Assembly (NCBI GenBank): GCA_031413495.1 | Contig: JANOFE010000177.1 | Coordinates: forward strand, 1 to 9,276 | Length of the DNA: 9,276 nt | Source: JACMNW01 sp031413495 | Lineage (GTDB): Bacteria > Pseudomonadota > Alphaproteobacteria > Rhodobacterales > Rhodobacteraceae | Direction of reading: 5' to 3' | Shown here: one piece after another, positions 1 to 6,914 of the stretch | Layout: each line of letters begins with the position of its first letter | How positions within the stretch are numbered: the first letter of the stretch is position 1 | The notes under the pieces: generated by a model | Told to the model about the DNA's origin: nothing | The model's database searches: none | Seen by the model: only the letters and a program-made list of their open reading frames with translations | Made by a program: the position numbers and the translations under genes

Positions 1-71
1 CGCATAACCCTCGAAAACAACGGAAAAATCCGGCCACCGCCAGATCGGGAGAACGCTTTCGTGAGGGCAAG

Positions 72-85
72 TGGCGGAAGCGGTG
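72..85 (+). repeat. Distal attachment site (14-bp copy of the tRNA-Ser 3' end)
   Basis: The 14 bases are identical and in the same orientation as 9136-9149, which include the CCA end of tRNA-Ser. The flanking base differs on each side, so the identity is exactly 14 bp. This is the expected att duplicate left by tRNA-targeting tyrosine integrases. Bases 1-71 would then be host DNA downstream of the original tRNA; I recognise no gene there. Confidence 0.8.
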
Positions 86-147
86 TCCCTAGAACCATAC
101 GGATAAGTAATTGATTTTATGATAACTTATAAGAAGAGGAAAATTTT

Positions 148-168
148 ATACCACATTAAATACCACAC
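148..168. promoter_or_regulatory. Left pair of putative integrase arm sites (2 x ATACCACA)
   Basis: Two ATACCACA units start 12 bp apart (148 and 160), separated by TTAA, and are followed by C. The block differs from the one at 8993-9013 in only two of 21 positions, both in the spacer, and has the same orientation. It lies 62 bp inside the left att copy and 25 bp beyond the end of res. Repeats at both ends of an element fit the arm-type sites bound by the N-terminal domain of tyrosine integrases. The assignment is inferred from position and symmetry. Confidence 0.68.
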
Positions 169-193
169 CGCGCTTAGGTTCACGCCATTTCCC

Positions 194-2848
194 CTACCTG
201 ATAGCCCGCATGATTTGGCCTCGCATGTCCAACCCGTCCAGTTCTAACTCCACCCGGCAATAGACCGCTTTGTTGTCTGAAACCGCTTGCCACTTCTTGC
301 CGATGTTCAGGCTTTCAATCTCTTTTGGGTCTGACTTCCCTCGCTGCCCTTTGTATTCGACAACCAGCGTGCGACCGTCTTTCAGTTCAGCCACAAAATC
401 GGGGTAGTGATAGCCGCCTGCCCTTGGCAAGAAAAACGCATTCGGATGTTTTGGAACATTCCTGATCCAGTGCTTAACATCGCCAGTGCTATCCAAGGCG
501 ACAGCACATTGCAGTTCTTCCCCCTCACTGCCGTTTTCGCCCTTGCCATCGAACGCAGGCACTTGGTCATTTCCGGTGAAGTGTCGCAAGAATTTTTGCC
601 GCCCGCGATACAGGCGCACGCCCGCAAACATGCCGTCAAAGAACCTGAACCCCTGATCAAAACTTATCTCAGGTGCAGCGTCGCCTCCAAACAGATTCAT
701 CTGGTAGGATTTGTTGCTTTCCGCCTCATAAATCGCATCCAGCTTTTTCTGCACACACCGCGCTAACACGAACTGGCACCGCATCAGTGATGACAGCGGA
801 ATGCCCCGGTCCCTGATCAAATGTGATACCACCGCGCCAAGCCATGCAATCAATTCGCCCTGCCCGATAAAGCGGTCGCGCACCTTGCGGTCCAACCATT
901 GAACAAGACCCGCCTCAGTCCAACCTTCAACGTCGATATCTTGCCACAACTGTTCTGTTTGGTCTGAAAACGCGACTGTCAGCTTGTCGCCATCCAGATC
1001 AATTTCAAACGTGTCGGCAACCTGTTGAATGGCAAATTCGGATTCTGACAACTGATGCGAATGATCCCGCAACGTCCAATCGTGATACTCCAGAAACAGC
1101 GCATTGTCGGCAAACATCAATTCGCCCTGCACATTCGCCATCAGGCGCGGTGCTATGAAACCGATCCCGCGCTGGGCCGGGGTTGCTGTCGCGGCATGCT
1201 CTGCCTTGTATTCGTCCAGCGCCGCCTGAAACTGCTTGTAGTGGCGTTCTGGTATAGCGGCGTATATCAGTGCTTCCTCTTGCGGGGTGGGATAGTCGGT
1301 GACGGAAATTCTGGCCTTGCCGTTTTCATCCGGCGCAACCCTGATCTTGTAAGGCGCGACCGTCTCAATCCCCTTCAATTCCGCAACAGGCACGTCCAAA
1401 CTTACATGGAAACTTGGCTTTGCCTTCGTTTGTCGCCCGAACAGGCCATCCAGCAATTCGGGCTGCACCGTTTCGATATTGTCTTGAACTTCGCTTTCCT
1501 CAAACCCCATATCCACCAGCCGGTCCACCAAACCGCGCACGGCATCTTGAAAGCGTGGCGAGTTCAGGCAGGCATAGGATTTGTTCAGCGCGGGGTCACT
1601 GCGCCGTGTGGCGTAGGGCATCCGCAACACCCGGCCCAGCAACTGTTCGGCATCGCCAGCCGAACTGATATTGGCGACCGAACAGAACACATAGGCGAAC
1701 GAACAATCCCAGCCTTCTTTCAACGCCTGCACCGTGATCACGTAATCAATCGGGCAAGCCGGGTCTTTCAGGTCAATCCCGTTCAACTCGCGCTGACTGC
1801 CCGTCACCACGGCAATGCTTTCCGGCGGTATGCCCTTTACTTCGACCAGATGGTCGCGCAGCACTTCGACGGTAACTTCCTGATCCTTGTTTTGCGCCTG
1901 AAACAGCACGATTGGCCGGATATACGCCTCACGGTCGCGCTGGGCGATTTCCCACAATTCCGCCCGCTTCAAAATCGCGCCATTGACCGCCGATTGCCAG
2001 TCGCGGTGTTCTTCCAACACCACGGGCATCTTGATCATCTGTTCGTCTTTCAGCTCTTGCGCCGTCACCGAATGCAGGATGTTCGACCGCCCTTTGGGCG
2101 TTGCGGTAAATTCCACAATGGCCGAGGGGTTCAGCCGCGCCTGCATTTCATGGGCAAGCCCCGTCACTGCCGTATGCGCCTCGTCCACAATCACCAAGGG
2201 GCGGTGCAGGTGCAACAGATTGGCGAATGAAAACCGGATATCGCCTTTCATCGGCCCGTCATCGCAGCGTTCCAGCCCCGGCGCGTTTGGCGATATGGTG
2301 CTGAAATGCGGTTCCATCATTTCATTATGGGCATACACCTTGCGACCATTGGTGTTGCTAACCTTCAACGTCTGGATCGTGCCTATAAACACGCACAGAT
2401 TTGCGCGCAGGTCTTGCGGCGTGCTTTGCGCAAAATCGCCAATGTCGAACACCCGCACCCGGCCTTCAAAGGCATCATCCAAGGCCCGGCGATAGGGGTG
2501 GCGCGCGTCTTTCAGCGCCTCCACTGTTTGCCGCCGGATCGCGTCGGATGGCACCAGCCAAACCACAACCGGATATTGCCGTTCCATCCAGTGATCACGC
2601 GCCAGCGCAATCGCATGGGCCGCAAGCAGGGTTTTGCCGCCCCCAGTGGGCAGGCGCAAACAGACGTAAGGCACCGCCCCCAGCCCCGGCACGGCCTTGT
2701 ATTTGCCGCCATAGCCGCGCAACCGCTTGGCCTGTTCGGGCTCAGATATCACGCCTGCAAACGCCGCCTCTGGCCCGCGAACGCGCGCTTCCTTGAAAAA
2801 TTCGCTTAGCGTGTCCAGCGTCTGTTGCTGATATTTCTTAAGCTTCAT
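194..2848 (-). CDS. res: Type III restriction enzyme, Res subunit (helicase-nuclease)
   Basis: This is the ATP-dependent cleavage subunit of a Type III restriction-modification system. With Mod it would bind unmethylated asymmetric sites, move or slide using ATP, and cut foreign DNA beside the site. The 884 residues show superfamily 2 helicase motifs: Walker A LPTGGGKT at 66-73, VDEAH at 221-225, FTATP at 247-251, motif V ITVQALKEGWD at 371-381 and motif VI EQLLGRVLRMP at 401-411. A PD-ExK nuclease lies near the C-terminus, with P816-D817, E831 and K833. Length and domain order are normal for the family, and all key residues are present, so it should be active. The ATG overlaps the mod stop codon as ATGA, and GAGGG lies 7 bases upstream inside mod, so translation is probably coupled. 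I see no clear terminator after it. Confidence 0.95.
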   Translation of the reverse strand: MKLKKYQQQTLDTLSEFFKEARVRGPEAAFAGVISEPEQAKRLRGYGGKYKAVPGLGAVPYVCLRLPTGGGKTLLAAHAIALARDHWMERQYPVVVWLVPSDAIRRQTVEALKDARHPYRRALDDAFEGRVRVFDIGDFAQSTPQDLRANLCVFIGTIQTLKVSNTNGRKVYAHNEMMEPHFSTISPNAPGLERCDDGPMKGDIRFSFANLLHLHRPLVIVDEAHTAVTGLAHEMQARLNPSAIVEFTATPKGRSNILHSVTAQELKDEQMIKMPVVLEEHRDWQSAVNGAILKRAELWEIAQRDREAYIRPIVLFQAQNKDQEVTVEVLRDHLVEVKGIPPESIAVVTGSQRELNGIDLKDPACPIDYVITVQALKEGWDCSFAYVFCSVANISSAGDAEQLLGRVLRMPYATRRSDPALNKSYACLNSPRFQDAVRGLVDRLVDMGFEESEVQDNIETVQPELLDGLFGRQTKAKPSFHVSLDVPVAELKGIETVAPYKIRVAPDENGKARISVTDYPTPQEEALIYAAIPERHYKQFQAALDEYKAEHAATATPAQRGIGFIAPRLMANVQGELMFADNALFLEYHDWTLRDHSHQLSESEFAIQQVADTFEIDLDGDKLTVAFSDQTEQLWQDIDVEGWTEAGLVQWLDRKVRDRFIGQGELIAWLGAVVSHLIRDRGIPLSSLMRCQFVLARCVQKKLDAIYEAESNKSYQMNLFGGDAAPEISFDQGFRFFDGMFAGVRLYRGRQKFLRHFTGNDQVPAFDGKGENGSEGEELQCAVALDSTGDVKHWIRNVPKHPNAFFLPRAGGYHYPDFVAELKDGRTLVVEYKGQRGKSDPKEIESLNIGKKWQAVSDNKAVYCRVELELDGLDMRGQIMRAIR

Positions 2849-4389
2849 TTGCGCGCCCTCACGTCATAGGGCGTTTGTTTGAAGGTTATCGCCTCCCCCT
2901 CCAAAACCGCATCAGACAGCACCGTGCGTTCGCCGTAAATCGTCATCGGCCCCTCAAAACCGCCCGCCACCTCGCGGATCACGCGCAGGGTTTGGCGGTT
3001 CAGCACATTGCCGCCATTGACCGATTTATCGCCCAAAATGCCGTTATACAGCAAGGCAATCCCCCGCCCGCCCAGCGCGCCAAGAAAGGGCGTGGCGGTT
3101 TCCGGTGGGTTCCACGGCGCGTTCATTTCCGAAAACCAGATATGCGCGGCAAGGGTGGGAAAGCGAATATCCGGTTGCAACCCGCCCGACTCATCAAACA
3201 CCGCCGCCCCCAGTTTGAAAAACCGAAAACCGCCACCGCCTTGCCAGTTCTGCGCCTTGGAAATCCCGCCCTGTTCGCCGTCCACCACCTTGACCAGCCG
3301 AGGCTGGCAATGCGTAACCGCATGATCGCCCATTTCAATGCCGATGAAACGGCGGTTCATCTTTTGCGCCACAGCGGCAGTCGTGCCAGAGCCGAGGAAG
3401 CTATCCAACACCAGATCGCCGGGGTTTGTGGCGATTTGAAAGATACGTTCGATCAATCTTTCGGGCTTTGGCGTATCTGCACTGTCATCAGCACCGAATA
3501 TTTTTATGCTTTCTTTTTTAGACTCATCGGTATGTCCTGCATCCTCATGTGGCCACCACGTCCAAGGCACAATGCCGTCGACTTCAGATAGAAATCTGAT
3601 GATGCTAGGGGCCGCTTCGCCATTCTTTCCCCAATACACCCGACCGTCCGATTTCTTCTTTTCAAACTCACTTTCGATCATCGACCAACAGCGACCTTCA
3701 GGCGGTGAGTGAACTTTTCCAGACGGGGAAACGATCTTATACATTTGATTGGGCCTGAAACCCTGCGCAGTCATGGGAAGCCCGCGCCACCGCTTTGTAG
3801 GATCAGTTTCGTTTGGGTTTTCAGGGTTGCGATAAACCTTCGCCTGTTTCTCATCCAGTGGAATTCGATTTGCACGTTTTCTAAAAGATTCTTCATCTCG
3901 CAAATAGACCGGAATATGCTCATGGGCATCGCCTAAAACACCCCGATTTTCCCGCGAATATCGTTTTTGCCAGACGACATTCGCTAGAAAATTCTTTCTC
4001 CCAAACACTTCATCCATAATCACCTTAAGATAATGCGCTTCCCGGTCATCAATACTCACCCAAATCGAGCCATCTTCCGCCAACAACTCGCGCAACAATT
4101 CCAGCCTTGGCCACATCATGGCCAGCCATTGCGAATGTTCCAGATTGTCGTCGTAATGTTCAAACGCCGACCCGGTGTTATAGGGCGGGTCGATATAGAT
4201 GCACTTCACCTGCCCCGCATAGAACGGCAACAGCGATTTCAGCGCCTCTAGGTTATCGCCTTGGATCAACATATTGCCGGTATCACGGTCGCCATGGCCT
4301 AGGCCCGGCACTTCCTCCAACAACCGATACGGCACCTTTTCCGCCGCCCGCACATCCTGATCCCGCGTCAACCATCGCAATGTGGGCAT
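2845..4389 (-). CDS. mod: Type III adenine-N6 DNA methyltransferase, Mod subunit
   Basis: Mod recognises the target sequence and methylates adenine in it, protecting host DNA and guiding Res. The 514 residues have the beta-class motif order: the catalytic DPPY at 67-70 (followed by NTG) comes first, and the S-adenosylmethionine-binding DSFLGSGTT at 329-337 comes later, followed by FIGIEM at 348-353. The stretch between them holds the target-recognition domain. Hand counting gives about 47% GC for 3481-4020 (residues about 124-303) against about 62% for 2881-3120, which suggests an exchanged recognition module. The start at 4389 has AGG about 10 bases upstream and directly follows the perfect palindrome GTAAATTTAC. 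No long simple-sequence tract of the phase-variable kind is present. The gene is first in an operon with res, and its upstream region is shared with a divergent membrane-protein gene. Confidence 0.94.
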   Translation of the reverse strand: MPTLRWLTRDQDVRAAEKVPYRLLEEVPGLGHGDRDTGNMLIQGDNLEALKSLLPFYAGQVKCIYIDPPYNTGSAFEHYDDNLEHSQWLAMMWPRLELLRELLAEDGSIWVSIDDREAHYLKVIMDEVFGRKNFLANVVWQKRYSRENRGVLGDAHEHIPVYLRDEESFRKRANRIPLDEKQAKVYRNPENPNETDPTKRWRGLPMTAQGFRPNQMYKIVSPSGKVHSPPEGRCWSMIESEFEKKKSDGRVYWGKNGEAAPSIIRFLSEVDGIVPWTWWPHEDAGHTDESKKESIKIFGADDSADTPKPERLIERIFQIATNPGDLVLDSFLGSGTTAAVAQKMNRRFIGIEMGDHAVTHCQPRLVKVVDGEQGGISKAQNWQGGGGFRFFKLGAAVFDESGGLQPDIRFPTLAAHIWFSEMNAPWNPPETATPFLGALGGRGIALLYNGILGDKSVNGGNVLNRQTLRVIREVAGGFEGPMTIYGERTVLSDAVLEGEAITFKQTPYDVRARK

Positions 4390-4556
4390 GTAAATTTACC
4401 TGTCTGCAAAACCATTCGTGCGCTAGGCCACGTTGGCCGCAACCCTAGCCAAGCGTTCCAGCAGGCGCAAACCCCTTTGCGTGTTGTGAAAGGGGGCAGG
4501 GCTTCCCATATGGTGGATATTCGGCGGCAAATGTGGCTTGGGAAAGATAGGGATTG
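4390..4556. promoter_or_regulatory. Divergent intergenic region of mod and the membrane-protein gene, rich in inverted repeats
   Basis: This 167-bp stretch must hold the promoters of both mod (leftward) and the membrane protein (rightward), although I see no convincing -35/-10 pair. It contains the 10-bp palindrome GTAAATTTAC at 4390-4399, directly before the mod ATG. GCTAGG (4422-4427) pairs with CCTAGC (4444-4449), and GGCCA (4426-4430) pairs with TGGCC (4434-4438). A hairpin CGCAAA-CCCC-TTTGCG lies at 4466-4481. CCCCTTT (4472-4478) can instead pair with AAAGGGG (4489-4495), so the last two structures exclude each other. These could be operators or leader RNA structures. Confidence 0.5.
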
Positions 4557-5027
4557 ATGACGACTGTTCTGGAATGGGCCACGCGCCAATGGCTGGAAAT
4601 CTTGGGTGTCGCCATCACCGTAGCCGCGCTGATCTATGCCCATCTTGCCTATCGCACAGGCCTGTTGGGGCTTGGCCAAGCCAAGCAAGCCGAACTGAAC
4701 AGCCTTCGGATACAAGCAAAAGCTGCCATGAATGACGCGCGGCAAGCCCAAGTTTCACTGGTACTCACCTGCCAAATTTACCGCGCCAGCTGGGCCAACC
4801 ATGCACGAAAGCAACCTATGACATTGGGCAAGTCAGGTGGAATTTTTGAACGTTCGCCGATTGATGCAGTTCAGCTTGAAGGCAGGCTGCTGCTTGAACA
4901 GCTTTCCGCGTTTGGCGAGACTGTGGACCAAATGGATTTGCAGGCCCTAGAGGCGCTGATGCAAAAGGCCAAGGCAACATCGCTTAGCATTCAAGCACTT
5001 GCTGGCAAGCTTGAAGCCCCAACTTAA
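4557..5027 (+). CDS. Small single-pass membrane protein with helical tail, function unknown
   Basis: I do not recognise this 156-residue protein. Residues about 12-32 form one hydrophobic helix (from WLEILGVAI to LAY). The rest is polar and largely helical, with alanine-, glutamine- and leucine-rich stretches (about 40-70 and 110-150) that could form coiled coils, so it is probably anchored in the inner membrane with a cytoplasmic tail. I prefer the ATG at 4557; a TTG directly before it at 4554 is also possible, and the purine-rich GGGAAAGA about 10 bases upstream fits either. It is the only plus-strand gene, divergent from mod. Its TAA overlaps the recombinase TAA by 4 bp, tail to tail. Placement beside a restriction system allows a role as a defence accessory or membrane effector, but nothing in the sequence proves it. 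Confidence 0.75.
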   Translation: MTTVLEWATRQWLEILGVAITVAALIYAHLAYRTGLLGLGQAKQAELNSLRIQAKAAMNDARQAQVSLVLTCQIYRASWANHARKQPMTLGKSGGIFERSPIDAVQLEGRLLLEQLSAFGETVDQMDLQALEALMQKAKATSLSIQALAGKLEAPT

Positions 5028-6049
5028 GCCCCGATGCCACGGATCAATTCCATTTGCCGTTCGGTCGTGACGGGCAGGTAGGAATTGATGGTTGTCGCTA
5101 CATTTTCATGCCCCAAATTCATCGACCACGCTTTGAATTCCTCCGGCCCCTTGCACAGTTCGGCCCCTAAATGCGTTAGCGTCTTGCGAAAAGCATGAGG
5201 CGTATATTGCGGCATCTGAACAGCGGCAAACGCCCCCCGGATGATGGTATTTAGCTTGGCCGCATTGGCAAACCCCGTGCGCGCCAGCCCAAGATTGACA
5301 AATCCCTGCCCCGCCACAACCTCCACTCGCGCCTTGGGAAACAGCGCATCCTCTGGCCCGGACAGTTTCACCTCGCGCAGAAAGGTGACATAGGCCGCAA
5401 AACAGATGCGATAGGCCGGATCGACAGGAAAGAACTGGCAATGGATTGTCTTGGCCGCCTTGGTATTCACCTCGCGCGCGTCTTGGAACACATGGCCCAG
5501 CGCCACATTGACGTGCTTCAATTTCAGCGACGCCACCGCCCCATCCCGCGCGCCTGTCAGCATGAAAAACGCAAACAATGCCTTGTCGCGCTTTTGAAAT
5601 TCCGTCTCAAACGGCATTGCTTGAAATGCAAAAGCGGCCTGTTGCATCGACGGGTAAGGGATTGTGCGCTGGGTATGCGCCACCCGCCCCGCCTTGCGCG
5701 TGTTATTGAAATATTCCACATCAGCATAGGTCAGCACCCGCTTGAACCCGGCACGACTGACCAGCCAATGAAAGAAGCCTTTGACCAAGCGCAAGGTGGC
5801 ATCGACTGTTGAAATCCCCAAAGCCTTGCCCGTCTTGGCGGTTTTCTGTCTGTCCAGATAGGCTTTGAATTCCGCTGCCTGTTGGCGATGGAATTTCTTG
5901 AACGGCTTGAACTTGGTGCTTTCTTCAAACCGCCGGATCGCCGCGCGCGCCTTATCAATTGAGCTTTCGTCCTGGCCCTTTGCATGGCGCAAATAGGTGG
6001 CGTAGTCGTGTTTGATACGCTCGTTTTCTTCCACAAATCGCGTCATCAT
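5024..6049 (-). CDS. Second tyrosine recombinase, distinct from the P4-type integrase
   Basis: This is a 341-residue site-specific tyrosine recombinase. It carries the full catalytic set in order: R168 in TGARDGAV, a lysine around 197-200, H285 and R288 in PHAFRK, H314 in LGHEN and the nucleophile Y324 in NSYLP. Residues about 1-110 look like a helical core-binding domain. It lacks the DUF4102-like arm-binding domain seen in the other integrase. The start at 6049 (a second ATG follows at once) has AAGGA at the proper distance upstream. It lies 112 bp after the zinc-ribbon regulator gene on the same strand, so it probably shares the AlpA-like operon. It is far from either att end, so it is unlikely to be the enzyme that inserted the island. 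Inversion, dimer resolution or mobility of an inner module are possible roles. Similar recombinases beside such HTH proteins recur, as far as I recall, in Rhodobacteraceae. Confidence 0.9.
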   Translation of the reverse strand: MMTRFVEENERIKHDYATYLRHAKGQDESSIDKARAAIRRFEESTKFKPFKKFHRQQAAEFKAYLDRQKTAKTGKALGISTVDATLRLVKGFFHWLVSRAGFKRVLTYADVEYFNNTRKAGRVAHTQRTIPYPSMQQAAFAFQAMPFETEFQKRDKALFAFFMLTGARDGAVASLKLKHVNVALGHVFQDAREVNTKAAKTIHCQFFPVDPAYRICFAAYVTFLREVKLSGPEDALFPKARVEVVAGQGFVNLGLARTGFANAAKLNTIIRGAFAAVQMPQYTPHAFRKTLTHLGAELCKGPEEFKAWSMNLGHENVATTINSYLPVTTERQMELIRGIGA

Positions 6050-6161
6050 TTATAATCCTTTTCTTAGTGGGTTCTGACCCGTGCACGCCCATCATTTCCG
6101 GCGGATTCAGTGCGGGTGCGGAAGTTATGGTTCACGTTAGGTTTGACGGGTTCCATTAGGG
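6050..6161. other. 112-bp spacer before the second recombinase
   Basis: No gene or strong promoter is visible. The spacer contains the short inverted repeat GGGT-TCTG-ACCC at 6069-6080. TCATTTCC occurs at 6092-6099 and again at 6162-6169, exactly 70 bp apart. The recombinase Shine-Dalgarno AAGGA lies at its left edge. It is long for a spacer inside an operon and could hold a secondary promoter or a recombination site. Confidence 0.35.
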
Positions 6162-6581
6162 TCATTTCCCGTAGCGCGTGGCGATGGCCAGGATTGGGGT
6201 CAGTTCCGTGCAAATGGACGGGCTGGCAAACTTGCCGCAAAGCCCATGGCAGGCCTCACAGAGCGCCTCCAACCTGCCCAGCGTTGGGGTGTAGGGCAGA
6301 TAGTCAGCCATGCCACCGTAAGCGCGCCGGGGGGCATTGCATGCCATGCAAAGGAACTGATCCCGCGCCAAACGGCGTTCGGGTTTGGTCGCCCGCTTGT
6401 TCAGAAAATCCTTTAGCGCGAAGCCCAAGATCAAATGCGGTTTCTGACTGTCCAGAACGGGCAGGCCTGCCAACCGCCACAACCGCACCGTCTGCACCGA
6501 AACGCCCAGCGCATCCGCCGCTTGTTCATAGGTGTATTGGTTGTGGGTTTTGATCTTTCGCGGCGATAAGCGCTTTGCCAT
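6162..6581 (-). CDS. Helix-turn-helix plus four-cysteine zinc-ribbon DNA-binding protein
   Basis: This is a 139-residue putative regulator or recombination accessory factor. Residues 1-14 are basic. Residues about 16-45 (from YTYEQAADALGV to LAGLPV) form a MerR/excisionase-like helix-turn-helix. Two CxxC knuckles follow, C78-C81 and C108-C111, with H112 and C115 close by, which makes a zinc ribbon likely. Its ATG overlaps the stop of the AlpA-like gene upstream as TGATG, so it is probably translationally coupled; no strong Shine-Dalgarno of its own is seen. The recombinase at 5024-6049 follows on the same strand. I know similar proteins only as unnamed HTH proteins, mainly from Rhodobacteraceae. 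It could direct the recombinase or control the operon; which one cannot be told from the sequence. Confidence 0.82.
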   Translation of the reverse strand: MAKRLSPRKIKTHNQYTYEQAADALGVSVQTVRLWRLAGLPVLDSQKPHLILGFALKDFLNKRATKPERRLARDQFLCMACNAPRRAYGGMADYLPYTPTLGRLEALCEACHGLCGKFASPSICTELTPILAIATRYGK

Positions 6582-6793
6582 CAGGCGCGCTCACCCTTGC
6601 CGGGGTCAACGCGACTGGATTCGGCCCAAGCGTTCAGGTCCACCCCGCGATAAATGATCTTGCGACCAAGGCGATAAAACGCTGGCCCCATGCCCTTGTG
6701 ACGCCACTGCGCCAGCTTTTCGCGGTCGCCAATCAGATCAAGTTCAGTATCGCCAAGAACGTAGTTTCGGTTTTGCTCGAATAAGTTTGCCAT
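6581..6793 (-). CDS. AlpA/excisionase-like small DNA-binding protein
   Basis: This 70-residue protein has the layout of AlpA-type and excisionase winged helix-turn-helix proteins: a recognition helix around 24-35 (EKLAQWRHKGMG), then the wing FYRLGRKIIYRGVDLNAW at about 39-56. Such proteins act as recombination directionality factors for P4-type integrases or as activators of integrase genes. Here it is the obvious candidate to favour excision of the island, although it could instead serve the second recombinase two genes downstream. The ATG at 6793 has AAGGG about 8 bases upstream. That Shine-Dalgarno overlaps one arm of the inverted repeat GATTACC/GGTAATC, so translation may be controlled by folding or by protein binding. 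It is the first gene of a minus-strand set with the zinc-ribbon protein and probably the recombinase. Confidence 0.8.
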   Translation of the reverse strand: MANLFEQNRNYVLGDTELDLIGDREKLAQWRHKGMGPAFYRLGRKIIYRGVDLNAWAESSRVDPGKGERA

Positions 6794-6914
6794 TAGATTA
6801 CCCTTCGTTTTTGCGATTGGTAATCAGTTAGGCCCAGTGCTTTTGGTTTTGGAATACTGGGATAAATGGGAAATATTTGTTTAGGGCTTTCCTAGTTTTA
6901 TCCCATATTTATCC
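6794..6914 (-). promoter_or_regulatory. Repeat-rich control region upstream of the AlpA-like gene
   Basis: This AT-rich gap contains GATTACC (6796-6802) and GGTAATC (6819-6825), a 7-bp inverted repeat that covers the AlpA-like ribosome site. GGGATAAA appears at 6859-6866, and its reverse complement TTTATCCC at 6897-6904 and 6908-6915, the last two exactly 11 bp apart. The outer arms extend to 13 bp with a 2-base bulge: 6859-6871 against 6901-6915. CCTAG (6891-6895) also pairs with CTAGG (6915-6919). The pattern suggests operator sites for a dimeric DNA-binding protein, spaced by one helical turn. I cannot place a -35/-10 pair with confidence. Confidence 0.55.

Noticed and set aside
103..133. 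ATAAGT/ACTTAT inverted repeat and CTTATAAG palindrome near the left end
   Set aside because: The arms are only 6-8 bp in a very AT-rich stretch; chance is likely. It could be an accessory bend or Xis site, but nothing supports that.
1055..2230. Open frame of 391 codons on the plus strand opposite res
   Set aside because: It is antisense to conserved helicase motifs, and its product is an Arg/His/Gln-rich sequence with no domain, as is usual for shadows of GC-rich genes.
3501..3520. A-rich tract (A6, then A5) in mod as a phase-variation or frameshift site
   Set aside because: Six bases is far shorter than the tracts in phase-variable mod genes, and the reading frame (TCT AAA AAA GAA) does not fit a classical -1 slippery heptamer.
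4368..4751. Minus-strand open frame of 127 codons across the mod start and the membrane-protein gene
   Set aside because: It overlaps the mod start and runs opposite the membrane-protein gene, which has the better protein-like sequence with a clear hydrophobic helix. The minus-strand product shows no recognisable pattern.
6110..6553. Plus-strand open frame of 147 codons opposite the zinc-ribbon gene
   Set aside because: It is the antisense of a gene with clear HTH and CxxC motifs, with a Pro/Arg/Ala-biased product and no ribosome site.
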